Shown: positions 19,882 through 32,599, counted from the stretch's first letter. The stretch: 64,000 nucleotides of DNA from Rosa chinensis (GCF_002994745.2 NC_037090.1:34144501-34208500); one strand, 5' to 3'. The notes: generated by a model not told the origin, from the letters alone. Numbers and translations are program-made.

Positions 19882-22800
19882 ATGAAGATGTTCTCAGCTC
19901 AAGTTGAGGAAGGAAGAAAAGGACAGAACGGGAAGCCTTCAGTTGGTCCAGTGTATCGGAATTTACTTTCAAAAAATGATTTTCCACCGCCTCATCCTGA
20001 AATAAGAACAGCTTGGGATGTCTTTAGGTGATTCCAGTTCCTATAACGTACTACTTCACTTTTTAAATAGTAACAGCTAACTGGTCATATAATGGATCAG
20101 TTCCCTATGAATATTGTGGATTGAGCTTATATTAATTTATCCTTAATTAAGAAAAAATACACCAGTTGATTTCTGTGGTAGTAAAAGAACTCTTCACGTA
20201 CTGCAGTCAATCTGCTCAAAAGTTTCCTGGAAATAGAATGCTTGGATGGCGTAAAATTGTGGATGGGAAGGTGAAGTATTATGAACTTATGGATTGCAAA
20301 TGCTAATTTATAATCATGTCCATGTCCAGCTTTTGGCAATTCATTTCTGACTTGATGAATTGCTTTTATTCTCTTCAGATAGGACCTTATGTTTGGAAAA
20401 CCTACAAGGAGGTTTATGAAGAAGTTCTGCTTGTTGGTTCTGCATTACGAGCATCTGGTGTGGAACCTGTAAGTAGAATGAGTATTTGAGGTGTTCATAA
20501 TATATAGTTGTGGATTTTGGCAACTGAAACTAGTCTTTTTCTTGGTTTTAATACATAACCTTGTAATAGGGTTCCCGGATTGGAATTTATGGTTCAAATT
20601 GCCCTCAATGGATTATGGCAATGGAAGTGGGTTTGAACATTCTCTTCAATTTCATATTACAGTTTTGTTTATATGATCAACTATTTGATGAAAAACTTCA
20701 TTCAATTTTATGTAGGCTTGCAATGCCCATAGTTTGACCTGTGTGCCTCTCTACGATACCCTAGGTAAAGAATATTCCTTGCAGAAAATGTCTGATTTCC
20801 CCTAGATAATTCTAGAATTATGATTTTAATAATTATTCTCAGTGTTTATCAAATCTATCCTGTTTAATTGTTTCATAATTTAAGTGAAATTTTGTTTCAA
20901 GCAATTTAATTACACTTTTCACAAAGGGTTCTGTTGATGACTTGATGTAGGGCCAGGAGCTGTAAACTTCATCATAGATCATGCAGAGGTTGATTTTGTT
21001 TTCGTCCAAGATAAGAAAGTGAAAGAAGTGAGATATTAATATCTTGACTAGCATTGTAATGAAAATGATACTCACCAAAATATCAGATTATATATATGGT
21101 TGGTTCTGATCAAATACAATTACTTTTGATTTCAGCTATTGAGTCCTGATTGTACATCTACCCAACGACTAAAAGGTCAGAACGACAAGATCGACACTAT
21201 ATTTCCTGATAGAGCCTGAAGATTTTGTACTGAACTTGGTTGTTGTGCAGTTATGGTTTGCTTCACTTCATTGACAGATGAAGAGAAGGATAAAGCAGTG
21301 CAGATTGGGATGAAACCGTACTCATGGAGTGAGTTCACTGAGATGGTTAGTGTCTCTATGTTAGTAGAACGGACCTGCATTACAACTTCATCTAATGCGT
21401 TTCCTTCGAAATTGTCGGTCTAAATGGAAGTCTACAGTCATTCACTCCTTTAAGATGAGGAGTGTTAGTTTGTTGATTAGGTTTTACATGTGATCGAGTT
21501 CTATTTCAAGCCATGTTCTGTACATTAATTTGCTTGCAAATGCATATTGTATTCAAATCTTGACTTGGACTACCAAATTTGTTTTTTGTTTTACTTTTCC
21601 TAGCCTGTTGTAAGAAGACTGTTGTTTTCAGGGAAAACAAAACCCGTCAGATATTTTTCCACCTCAGCCTGAAACTATCTGCACAATTATGTACACAAGT
21701 GGTACTAGTGGAGATCCTAAAGGTGTTGTGCTAACACATGAAAACACCGCATATGGTGTGAGAGGGATTGACCTCTTTATGGAGCAATTTGAAGATAAGG
21801 TAAATGTGAAGACATGTCTGATAGATTGCTCTCTATACCGTATATACACCTCTTTCCCTCTCCCTATTTTTAGTACAATAAATGATAGCTGACATGTGCA
21901 TTTATTTCTGACATAGAGCAGATGACAGTGGATGATGTGTATCTATCTTTCCTTCCCCTTGCTCATATTCTGGATCGCATAATTGAGGAGTATTTTTTTC
22001 GCACTGGTGCTTCTGTTGGCTACTATCATGGAGTATGCAACTACAAGTTTTTATATCTTTGTTGGTTGCAAATTAAATCTAATTAAGCTCAAGCTATTGG
22101 AGGAAGGAGCTAATCTGAATTCTTCCTGTCTGATGTTCTGTTTCTTCAAGTACCTTCTGAAGTCCTTTCAGTAATTTCAATGAATTAATTCTTATTTGAA
22201 GGATCTTAATGCATTGAGTGATGATATGATGGAGTTGAAGCCAACACTTCTTGCTGGAGTACCTCGTGTTTTCGAAAAAATACATGAAGGCATGAAAATA
22301 CTTGCTTGTCATCTATCTGCAAATATATTTATCTTGTGGATTTGTTATGGACTTACAATCCAAAATCATTTCAGGTATAAAGCAAGCAGTGCAACAGCTC
22401 AATCCCAGGAGGCAGAAGATTTTTGACATTCTCTACAAGTAGTAAGTAGGTCTGTTAATGAGTCCACATTCACTTTGTATATGTTAACACCCTGGTGATC
22501 TCTTTTTGTTACAGCAAACTTGCTTGGATGAACATGGGGTTTAAGAATAAAAATGCCTCACCAATAGCTGATCTGTTGGCCTTCAGAAAGGTTTGCATCT
22601 TCTCGATTAAATAATTTCATTAGATATCTTCCGATAAAACAAAAGGAGAACTAATTATGTGACCTTATTGATTGTGCCATAAACCTGACTTACTATTTGG
22701 TTTTCAATTTTTCTGAAGATAAAGAATAGGCTTGGGGGTGAAATTCGACTTATATTATCTGGAGGTGCACCCTTAAGCGCTGAGATTGAAGAATTCTTGC

Positions 22801-24216
22801 GAGTTACTTGCTGCTGTTTCGTAGTCCAAGGATATGGTAAACAAATGTTCACTCTTGGATTATGCCCTCCATGCTGAAAGCTGATTAACTTATTCAGCTT
22901 CTCTATATATACAACTGGTAATTGAACCATCACATGCATTACTCTCGGTTGTTTCATTTCAGGTTTGACAGAAACTGTTGGGCCAACTACTTTTGGGTAT
23001 CCTGATGAAATGTGCATGATTGGTGCTGTTGGTACTGTATCTGTTTTCAATGAGCTGCGCCTCGAAGAGGTTCCTGATATGGGCTACGATCCACTTGGAG
23101 ATCCTCCTTGTGGTGAGATATGTTTGAGAGGCAAGACTGTTTTTGCTGGTTACCACAAAAGTCCTGAATTGACAAGGGAAGCAATCAAAGATGGCTGGTT
23201 CCACACAGGTGAGATCATGATTACCCGGAAATGTTGCTCAGCTTGACAGTAGTGAAATAAGATGCTTATGTTACTAGATTCTTGATTAGGTTGATTTTTT
23301 CCTCATGGCATACTGATTCATTTTTCAGGGGACATAGGGCAAATACTTCCAAATGGAACCATCAAGATCATTGATAGGAAAAAGAATCTGATTAAACTCT
23401 CACAAGGAGAGTATGTTGCACTTGAGTACTTGGAAAATATTTATGGCATTTCTTCTGTTATTGATGATATCTGGGTCTACGGAAATAGCTTCAAGTCAAA
23501 GCTTGTTGCAGTGGTGGTACCAGAAGAAAAAAGCACCAAAAAGTGGGCTGATTTAAATGGTCACACGGGTTCGTTTTCTGACCTTTGTTCTCTTGATGAG
23601 CTCAAGAACCATATTCTGGAAGAGTTCAAGCTAACAGCTAAGAGAAACAAGGTAACTAGCATCGATCTCTCATAAGTTTTAACGAATGTTACAGCATGTC
23701 AGCATGAACCAAAAGTTGTTACATTGTATTGAAAGAAATTCTTAGACCTCTTTAACAGGACTTGCTGTGTTTATGCATCAGTTCAGTACAATTCTATTCC
23801 AATATAATACAGATAGCTAGACTTCAATCCAGTTCAGTAATGTGAATTGATTGATTAGGCCATGCATTTTGTTTTTGTGTTCTTTTAATTTCTAAACTTG
23901 CATGTGTTGCACTGGATTTACCTTGCAATATGATGATTGATTAGTTTCCTTTTGTAACCAGCTGAGAGGTTTTGAATATATCAAAGGAATCATTATAGAA
24001 CCTCACCCCTTTGACATGGAAAGGGACATGGTGACTGCCACTTTGAAGAAGAAAAGAAATCAGTTGCTCAAGTATTACCAGGTAAATTAGGATGTACCAA
24101 ATTCCGATTTCAGATTTAATGTTAATTTAAAACTATGAAGCAACTGATAGCTCTGCAATTTACAGGTTCGACTTGATGAACTCTACCAAAATCTGGATGC
24201 CGGACAGAAATACTAG
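19882..24216 (+). CDS. LACS1: Long-chain acyl-CoA synthetase, LACS1-type, 18 exons, complete
   Basis: The product activates long/very-long-chain fatty acids to acyl-CoA with ATP; in Arabidopsis LACS1 supplies cuticular wax and cutin synthesis at the ER. Exons by splice sites and frame: 19882-20027, 20207-20270, 20379-20468, 20570-20626, 20716-20764, 20951-21027, 21136-21175, 21251-21345, 21632-21799, 21922-22032, 22202-22289, 22375-22441, 22515-22590, 22719-22836, 22963-23208, 23329-23651, 23962-24081, 24166-24216. Total 1986 nt, 661 aa, the usual LACS1 length. The start [20 protein letters not shown] is the LACS1-type N-terminus. Adenylate-forming motifs: [11 protein letters not shown] (about 227-237), GYGLTET (414-420), DGWFHTGD (492-499), then [18 protein letters not shown]. 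No stop or frameshift. Intron 11 has a GC donor (22290). A solo LTR starts 7 bp after the stop, so the original 3' UTR is displaced. LACS4-type paralogues are the alternative, less likely from the N-terminus. Confidence 0.93.
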
Positions 24217-24223
24217 TTATTAA

Positions 24224-24706
24224 TGTTGGAAATTTCAATTATATGTATAAAATATATTTACATAATTAAATGAAGTGGTGTGATGGTTGAATTAAACATA
24301 ATCAGATTTATGATTATAGTGAACAGACAATATAAAATTATGAAGAGATACCTACATTTTGTATTGAAAGATTATGTTTATATTGAAAGGGTGCCTTTGG
24401 CACCTCTTGATCTCTATATAAACACTAGATTCAATCATCAAATCATTTTGCAATTGGCTTCTCTCTTCTGCATCTTCTTCTCTTATAACCATACAATTTC
24501 CTTCTAGTAGTTTCTAAACTTTGTTGTATCTTGGAAGTGATTTGCCAAGAATCCTTTAGCAAACTCATTGAGTGGGGGCAAATAACACTTTAAGGAAACG
24601 ACTCAAGTCGTATCTCAAAGTTGTTCTTCTATTTTCCTTTTCTCCATTTTTCTGTATCCCTAAATATACTTTCTCAATTTTTCTATTTCTTCAATATACC
24701 CCAACA
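24224..24706 (+). mobile_element. Solo LTR (483 bp) in the LACS1 3' UTR position
   Basis: It begins TGTTGG and ends CCAACA, flanked by perfect 5-bp TSDs attaa (24219-24223 and 24707-24711). A TATA box (ctatataaac, about 24413-24423) lies mid-element, as in a U3 region. No internal retrotransposon sequence or second LTR is nearby, consistent with LTR-LTR recombination. It begins 7 bp after the LACS1 stop codon, so LACS1 transcripts probably end in or after the LTR (inference). Confidence 0.88.
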
Positions 24707-24711
24707 ATTAA

Positions 24712-25155
24712 GGTCGTAGCCAAATAATTGGCCAGTAGGTATGATTGTATTTTAAGGTAGCTAGTAACGTTACTGCATTTTATATGTGTAAGATGTAAAA
24801 CCAAATGATGCAGTGAATCAATATTATGACATATCAATACTAAATCATAAACCAATCCACGAGAACCATCTGCACAATTAAAGAACTTGAGTCTCCAGCC
24901 TTGACTAGGAGATTACCATTGTTCTGGAAATCAATGCTTTGTCCTGCCATTTCAGCTACAGCTTCCAGCAACAAGGATTCTTCACAGCAGCAAGGTAAGC
25001 ACAGCAACAGCAGTAGCCTCACTCCACAGCAATACCACAAAGTCTCGAGCCACAAAACAAGAACAGTAAGGAAGAAGATCTTCTACGTTATACTACTAGA
25101 GCTTTCAGAATGGGGCTGATCTTAATGCAAGTCGTAGTTAACATAGGGACTTTTC

Positions 25156-25209
<54 letters not shown>

Positions 25210-25593
25210 CCTAAACTGACCTTGTGCTCATCCCATAAAGAGTCCAAGGTTTGCATAAGAGTTTATCAGCAATAGCTTAATGTTTATCACTTACACTTGA
25301 TGTCAATCAGGTTATTTGACAGATAAGATTCCTACTTCAATCGAGAGACATGTACCTCAGTTTGATAATAGGATAAGAGTCCTAGATATGTATTTCTATT
25401 GTTCAATTTCCAGATTAAATCAAAACTTAATGCATTTTACATAATGACAAGTCCAATATGTTTTCCAATATAAGAAATGGGCCGGTAAGAATGTTGCAGT
25501 GAATAACCTAAAGTTAAATTTGCTGTTATTTGTTTGCGATGACGAAGCTTCGCATTTGGCTTGAAGTTGTATCGTATCCATTGCAATGAAAAA
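24712..25593. other. Intergenic with a possible gene fragment and (TA)n
   Basis: The 24840-25055 stretch has codon-like composition (either MWLETLWYCCGVRLLL on the minus strand or a Gln/Ser-rich plus-strand frame), but no family was recognised. A (TA)n microsatellite spans about 25160-25207. Nothing else is supportable. Confidence 0.35.
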
Positions 25594-25605
25594 ACACTCG
25601 AGTGT

Positions 25606-25759
25606 GGGGCAGACGCTGCAGGGATCCTCTTGGTAATAGAAGGTCTCTGGTTCGAACCCTAACTTGTGAAAAACATCCCTTGGAGAGGGGACATACCCAA
25701 GTTTCTCTCGGCCCTGGAGTGGTAGAACATTCAGCCACCATTTTAATGTAAAAAAAAAA
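25606..25759 (+). mobile_element. tRNA-derived SINE, 5'-truncated
   Basis: Contains an RNA polymerase III B-box (GGTTCGAACCC, 25649-25659) and ends in an A-run (25750-25760). It aligns to the neighbouring SINE from about 60 bp into that element, so it lacks the A-box. Flanked by acactcgagtgt (25594-25605) and acatttgagtgt (25760-25771). Confidence 0.8.
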
Positions 25760-25773
25760 ACATTTGAGTGTAC

Positions 25774-25990
25774 ACCCAATGGGGTTGGTCTAGTGGAGGC
25801 ATGCTAGACTGCAAGTAGGGCGGACGTTGTAGGGATTCTTTTGGTCATAGGAAGTCTTTGGTTTGAACCCCAACTTGTTAAAAACATCCATTGGGGAGGG
25901 GTCATACCCAATTTGCTCTCGGCTCCGGAGGGGTAGATCACTCAGCCACCATTTTAATGTAACAAAAAAAAAACAAACAAACAAACAAAA
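25774..25990 (+). mobile_element. tRNA-derived SINE, full length
   Basis: A-box TGGTCTAGTGG (25786-25796) and B-box GGTTTGAACCC (25860-25870), with tail (AC)/(A)n 'aacaaaaaaaaaacaaacaaac' type at 25961-25990. TSDs are acatttgagtgtac (25760-25773) and acacttgagtgtac (25991-26004), 13/14 identical. Sister copy of the adjacent SINE and inserted into its TSD. Confidence 0.87.
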
Positions 25991-26004
25991 ACACTTGAGT
26001 GTAC

Positions 26005-26361
26005 CATGATATGTCTAATAACCATCTTTGTAATGTTTCGTACTCTGGAGTACCATGGATTTTCCCCTGAAAATAACCACTTATTGTCAGAACCTTATTG
26101 GTAAATATCTGCCGATATTTTTTTTTTTTAAGGGCAAGTATATTTTCTTTCTCTAACAAATACACTACACTACTAATGTTTCTGTGATATATCTGTCCAC
26201 CATATATTTTTCATGTTATTTGTAAACTCTTGGCCGATAGATGAGAAAAATATGGTACTTTTATTGATGGTATGAGATTTTATTACGTATTAACTATTGG
26301 AGAAGAAATTGGGAAATTGGAAGGAAAAAAAAAACAGCTACAATTATTGTTGGAATAATTA
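26005..26361. other. Intergenic, nothing recognised
   Basis: AT-rich spacer between the SINE pair and the Copia element. No ORF or repeat supported. Confidence 0.3.
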
Positions 26362-26366
26362 ATGCC

Positions 26367-26603
26367 TGTTTAAGGAAAACTGAAATTGGGAGAGAATTGA
26401 GTCGTGTTTTCATTGATAATATGGACCTCTTTATATAGAGAATTACAAGGCATAAAATCAGAGTTGTACAAAGAAAGATAATCGTACAATTAATCCGATA
26501 TCTGTGAATATCACCGAGAATATCTCTAATTCAAAACCCTATTACAACTAAGTTAAGCAACCTAGAGTTTGGGCCAGATACATATTCTGGATTTACTTGA
26601 ACA
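26367..26603 (-). repeat. Copia 3' LTR
   Basis: 237 bp, TG...CA ends, about 90% identical by eye to the split right LTR. Contains a TATA-like 'ctttatatagag' near 26430. The polypurine tract adjoins its right side. Confidence 0.88.
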
Positions 26604-26879
26604 CTCCCCCTTGTGTCGCCCAAACGTGGTGCTCCTCTCATTGCCTCATTAAAAACCTTGCCAAGTAACAAAAACCATGTGGGACAAAAATAACCTCCGT
26701 CGAAGAGGAAAAAGAGCACAACACACCATTCACGTTTCAAGACCATACATGTAGACATCTCTCCCTAATGTCTGCATCTCCCCCTGATGACAACGATCAT
26801 AGGAGTTCAAATAACTTTCGCAAATGATGCTACCAACACATTTCTCGAAAGTGAAATTTAGGCACTGACTTAGTAAGCA

Positions 26880-27480
26880 AGTCTGCTACACTGTCCTCAG
26901 ATCGAACCTAGCTAGTTCACTTTGATCTTGAAGGAGAGTCTGTTGTTGCTGATTATGCATGGTGTTGTCGCTTAATGTAGCCTTGCTTCATTTGTTCAAA
27001 ACAAGCAGCATTATCCTAAATGCTCGTAGGCTCATCTGTGGTAGACTTCAAACCACAATTGTTCGAACATGCATAATTATGAATCCAATCCATATACATT
27101 CACGAACTACTTCATGAAGAGCAATAATCTCTGCATTGTTCGAAGAAGTAGCAACTAGAGTTTGTTCTGCAGACCTCCAAGATATCGCGGTCTTACCCAT
27201 GATGAATACTTAGCTAGTTTGGGAATGACCTTTGTGTGGGTCAGCGAGATACCCAATATCAGCAAAACCTTCCAAAACACATGTCGTTTTGGGATGGGGA
27301 TAGAGAACGTAGGCCAGCGTTTGCGGCGTTTCTGGTGTGTGATGGGTCTGAATCCATCGTCTCTCTATAGGGATAGAACAAGCCCATATCAATCGTACAT
27401 CTCAAGTACCGAAAGATATCTTTTACACCAATCCAATGGCGTCGCGTTGGCGCAAAGCTATATCTAGCTAACAAGTTCAT
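26880..27480 (-). pseudogene. Copia RNase H / RT C-terminal region
   Basis: Minus-strand frames read LLARYSFAPTRRHW, then IFRYLRCTIDMGLFY, typical of the Copia RT/RNase H junction. Further on (about 27160-26880) come NAEIIALHEVVRECIW and NNAACFEQMKQGY-like text split by frameshifts and stops. It continues from the RT part at 31355-31645 across the 3.8 kb insertion. Confidence 0.8.
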
Positions 27481-27502
27481 GAAAAATGAGATGTTCGGTC
27501 TT

Positions 27503-29375
27503 TGTTGAGCAAAAATAGTAAATAAATATACTCAACACAATCTCACTCTATTTCATTAACGGAAATAGAGTTTTATTATGTTAAGTTCGGACCCATTCGA
27601 GATAGATAATATCCCTTAATTACAATCCCTTGCTTCAAGGGAAGACCCTTTGATTCCAAATACGAAGACAAGAATTCCATGGAGAGGAGTGTGTTTGTTT
27701 GATTTTGTGGCTGTACCCAGAGTGTTTATCAGGCTGCCTACGTACCCCAGAAGGGATCAAGCCACTCGTAGTTCAGATTTTTGGAAAGGTTTGGATGCTT
27801 CGATGAGTAAATGACCCACCAAAGAATTTTGGTTAAGTGTTTGGGTGATTTGAATACGGAAATTTGGATGACTTCTGTGGTCACTAGGATTTGGTGAATT
27901 TGGTTTAGGGAAAACCAGGGATTCGGTTAAGGTCGCGGTTACATCCAGATTTAAATCCAGACTGCCTACATACCCCGTGAAGGGATCAAACCACTGTAGT
28001 TCAACTTTTGGGATTTTCGGTTTTGTACCAATTTTTACTCAACGGGTGTATATTTTGAACTCGTCGAGAAAACATATTTTGGTGAACACCCAATTTTAGT
28101 AGAGTGTCCACTGATTGGGCACCCGAATGTGCCGAGCTTCATAATGGGCCCTGGATTTTGCAATGGGCTTTGTGCCACTCAGCTGACCCGGATTGACTTG
28201 GAGTGGGCCTTGTGGAGCTTCAAAACAAGTGATTCAGTAGAGCCCATAAAAGAAAACTGCGTGCACAGCATAGGTTGATTTGGACACCCGTTCGTGCAGC
28301 CCATATGAACCCCACTTCATGTTTTGCACGAAACTGAAACCTTAACGATATCAGATCGTAGTTTTGCATGAAACTGAAACTCCAAAGAGACCAGGTCGAG
28401 TGTGATTATCCGTAGGCAGACTTGATAAGCTCCACTTCTTTCGAAGGATAACATCTTGGCGTGATCAGATTGTGATAGAGATGACATTCAAGATGAAGCC
28501 TCGTTCTTATAGTTCAATTTGGAGAGGGAGTCTGGGTCTCCCGTTCTGTATAAATAAGAGCACCCTTCACTTTGATTCTGCATTCTCCATCAAGAACGCG
28601 CATTGGGTAAGGCTTCTTTAACTCAAACAGATAATTTTCTGATGGTGAATCTCTTCAATCTATCAGCTCTCTTTATCGCAAATTTGGGCCTCCTTGTTCT
28701 TCCCTTTCTGCTGGGACTATGTTTCCTGGTGAAATTTTGTTGTCATGTAGCTAGCAACCCACATGAAACCCCAATATTTAATTGAGACTTCTTTTTTGTG
28801 CAGGCATACCGAGCTGAACTAGACGTGGCTTCTCCTCACGGTGACTAGCTGCCACACCAGGGGACTTTAATTTAATTGTTTATGATTTGCTGACAACACC
28901 GCCTCCTGGTCTTTGTTGTTTGCTTTGCATCCACAAATTTGCTGCATATTTACTTAATTGCACATGAAACATTTTTTGTCTTGATGTGTACTAATCGGTT
29001 TGCCACCGCCAAACATGATCGTGGTCTTTATTTGGTCTTCTTAAACTATTATTTCACCATGACTCAATTGCTTTATCTGTGCCTCTTCTTGAATATGGAT
29101 TCTTCCATGTTTTTCCTTTGATTGACAATTAGACACGTAGAAAGAAGCTTGCTGCACAATTGTTCACTTGCATGCATATTTCTTTAGTTCTCGCTGCACC
29201 ATGCTTAATTGCACATGGAAATTGATCACTTCATGCATACTGATCAGTTTTCCACAAAGAAAAAGACTCATGGCTGCTAATTGGTCACCATTTTGTCTTC
29301 TTGCAATATTAATTATGCCACCACTTTATGATTAAGGTGGAAAGTTTGATTAAACTTGCATCGTTTCATTTAACA

Positions 29376-29419
<44 letters not shown>

Positions 29420-31350
29420 CTCTGACTTCCAGCAACCGTGTTCAACCACAACCTTTTGACTTTGACAATCTTATTTGTAATTGCCTGCAGGTTTTTTGAC
29501 ATCTCTCCACCGCCAAGCTTCGTAGCTACTTGAAAAGACCTCTGCTTCTGTAATTGCTTGCTTCCTGATCTTTTATTTTTGGCTTGTTCTGAAAAAGACT
29601 TGCAGCATAGCTGCCTCAATTATGCATATTCTGAAGCTTCTGCTCTGCTGCAAATAAGTGGAATTAAGCTTCCATTTTCTCTTTGTGTAGCCGTGACCAT
29701 GAAACCAAAAGCAAGGACTTCATTCTTCTTTCTTGCTGATCATGAGATTGCTTTTCCATCTTGCAGACACAGTTTTGAAGAAGAGCATCGCAGACACCAT
29801 TTGAACCATCACTCGACAGAGGTAGTCTTAACTTCACAAGATGTTGCACGTATTTGTCTAGGAGTGAAAAGGCATGGAGCCATTTGTTACCGAAGTTGAT
29901 CTATGTCTCCACTATTTCTGCCACTATCTTATGCCAGGTAACAAGAATCATACGGCTCCCATCTCTCTTGCGTTTTTGTGGCTGTAACTTAGTGATCGAA
30001 GGTGAGCTGAGTGAATGCTGCAAACTCTCTGATCAAGGGTGAGCTAAGTCAAAGACTCTTCCGTAAAAGTAGCAACCTTCGCCTTGTGTGACACCATTTT
30101 AATGATAACTTTGCTGTAGGTGGAGTGATTTCTTCCTTTGGTGTTGAAACTCTGCACGGGGATCATCTTGGAGCAGCTTCCCCACTATTGTGAACCCAAG
30201 AACTTTGCAGATTTGTCCTTGGCGTGAACCAACAGCCCGAGGCTTTCACTTGACACTCATCTTTGCCACCCATATGCAGGACGCACCGCAATACAGGCAT
30301 CAAAGACAAGTGTAGTGAAACTTGGGAACGTCGTAGAGCCGTAATTGGTGTGAACTGGCAGCCCCTCGGGCATTCACTTGACACTCATCTTTGCCACCCA
30401 TATGCAGGACGCACCGCGATACAGGCATCAAAAACAAGTGTAGTGAACCCCTCTGTTTCTCTTCTTTTGCCATCAGAAAGTTGTCGAAATCCCTTCTCTT
30501 TGCACGTGCTTCTTTCATTCTTTGAACCTGCACTTGTCGTCAACATAAAAGGTATTTCGAAAATGTTTTCTGGTTGTTGTTTTATGTCCTTCTGATTTCT
30601 GGTGGGCAGCAGTAGAGTTTTGGGGTTTTGTGGCTTTTTGGTTGGTGTATTTGGCTTTGGGGATTTCAAGGCTTTTTAGCACGGAGGATTTGTTATCGGT
30701 GCTGTTTTGGAAGGGTTATAAAACCCATGTGGAAATAAACAGAGGAAGGACTTTCTGCACTCATGAACCCATCAGCAACAATACAGGAAAAGTACCAATA
30801 AAAGACCATGGAGAAATGACCAGCAGGATACCTGAACTTGATGCTCTCCTGTCGTCGGGTTGTAGTCTCCAGGTAACTAAGCACTGTGCACTATTTCTTT
30901 CTCTTGAATGCAGCCTCACTCTGATGCACCAATATAACTCACCCTTCTCTCTATTTCTCTCCGTCCCCCTTTCTTATGCAGCCTTGTGTTTCTTATATAG
31001 GGGGCAGTGAAGATTCTAGAGGGCGGGATAAACATTTGTTTGAAATTTGAATCTCCCGAAGCTCACGAAGATAAGCTGTTGATCGGAGACTTCGTCTTTG
31101 ACCTTGAGATTGAACTTGGACGCCCTCTGCCACTTTGTTCTTATCACAATTTGAATGCTTTCTTCTGTTTCTTTTTTTTCGTAGCTTATCCCCGCCCAAG
31201 CTTGGTCAACCTTTGAATTTGAGAAACAGATAATTTGTAAATAAATATTTGTTTAACTGCTGTCATTATCCTCATCTCTCTCTCTTTTTTTTTTAATAAT
31301 TGTGACAGCTACATGCTTTGTACATTGTGGGTATTTTTTATTATCCAACA
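27503..31350. mobile_element. 3.8 kb insertion with 5-bp TSD in the Copia RT gene, class unclear
   Basis: Perfect 5-bp TSD gtctt at 27498-27502 and 31351-31355; ends TGTTGAGC and ATCCAACA (TG...CA). The Copia reading frame resumes on either side, which fixes both boundaries. I could not find two matching long LTRs, so it could be a degenerate LTR/LARD-type element or something else. The interior has no RT or transposase. It contains two copies of a 'gctgcctacgtacccc' motif (about 27738 and 27971), a TATA-like tataaataagag (28551-28562), a (TA)n run at 29381-29416 and a 128-bp tandem duplication near 30245-30450. ORFs are short and unrecognised. Confidence 0.7.
30217..30455 (+). repeat. 128-bp tandem duplication
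   Basis: The segment beginning ttcacttgacactcatc occurs at 30245 and again at 30373 (period 128), followed by the same 'cacccatatgcaggacgcac' sequence. The duplication includes the preceding 'gtgaac..cagccc' text. Confidence 0.85.
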
Positions 31351-31354
31351 GTCT

Positions 31355-31690
31355 TGTGCATTGAGCTAAGTACAATAATGCGCCTATTGTACTTAAGTAA
31401 GACACTTCCGCCTCTAGCACATCTTCGTCATCATCCTTTGGATGAAGAGGATCCTTTTTAGGATCATGACTACGGACGATCATGTGGGTGCTTGAAAAGC
31501 TTGACCTTGTTAAAACGCCTAAGCATCTATCAACACAACGCTTAAGTTCCAAACCGAGACATAATCGTGTTCTCTCAAGATCTTTCATCTCAAACTCAGA
31601 TTTCAAGTGTTCAGCTGTTTCCCTTAACTCTCTAAGGGCTTCCAATGAAGATCAAGTCCAACATGAACCGCGATAGAATCTGGAACTTGT
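31355..31690 (-). pseudogene. Copia reverse transcriptase fragment
   Basis: The minus-strand frame reads LKSEFEMKDLERTRLCLGLEL, and later EVSYLSTIGALLYLAQCTR, the conserved C-terminal half of the Copia RT domain. The expected Y-V-D-D catalytic region just upstream (about 31650-31680) is degraded by a frameshift. The reading frame is cut by the 3.8 kb insertion immediately after AQCTR. Confidence 0.8.
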
Positions 31691-32599
31691 TATAGAAATG
31701 CGTAGGCATATCCCTTCCCAATCAAGTAGTCACTGTAGTGAGCATTTCAACTTTATTGTAAATGCACTCCATGATCTAGAGCCACTTGACTTAGGTAAAT
31801 AAAGTTCACCATGAACCTTCATGTATATTCTGTATCTAGATCCCCATAAAGATATGTAATGACCACATTTGTAAGCTGCATGTTCAGTTATTCAGAAACT
31901 ACCAAACTGACAGGGTAGTGGAGTGCAATAACATCCATTACGAGAGAATATGTCTCATTGTAGTCAATTTCAGGGCATTTTTATGAGAAGCCTCGCGCCA
32001 TAAGGCGAGATTACCATCTCTCTTTCTCATTAAGCTTTCTAACGAAGATCCATTAGTCAACAGGTTTTATGTTAGGAGGTGTTGACATCACTAGCTCGAA
32101 AACCTTCCCCTTCGTTAGAAAATCCAACTTAACCTGGATCGCATCTTTCCATTTAGGCCAAATTTCTCTATGCTGGCATTCATTCATCAACGGAGTGTGG
32201 TTCGATATCATTGGACTAAACAAAATCATGGGCTATGAAATGCGCGAATACATCATCAATCATGATGGAGTTTCTATCCCATGTCTCATGTACACTAGTG
32301 TAATTTTCATAGAGCTATATATTCTCAAGAATAGGTTCTGACGTTGAGGTGTCCCCTAACGCTAACCATAATCCGGAAGATACTCATGAGACGGATTTTG
32401 AGTGTCAATGATCCAAGGATTGAGTTGTGCCAAAGTATCCTTCGAACCCACGGGCCTCCCATGCATCCTAGCAGGGGTAATGACCTCTAACGCCAGAGTG
32501 CCACTCTTTATAGCGTTGGCGCCATGCCTCTCTCCATGTAGGGTGGCGTTACGTTCTTTCATAGAGACGTCCTTCCTTGCAGGCATATTTGCAGCAGAT

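Noticed and set aside
25640..25670. Possible tRNA gene from the GGTTCGAACCC B-box
   Set aside because: No cloverleaf arms or anticodon stem; A-rich tail and TSDs show it is a SINE.
27503..31350. Calling this a standard LTR retrotransposon
   Set aside because: Ends and TSD fit, but I could not find a matching LTR pair, PBS, or coding domains; left as unclear class.
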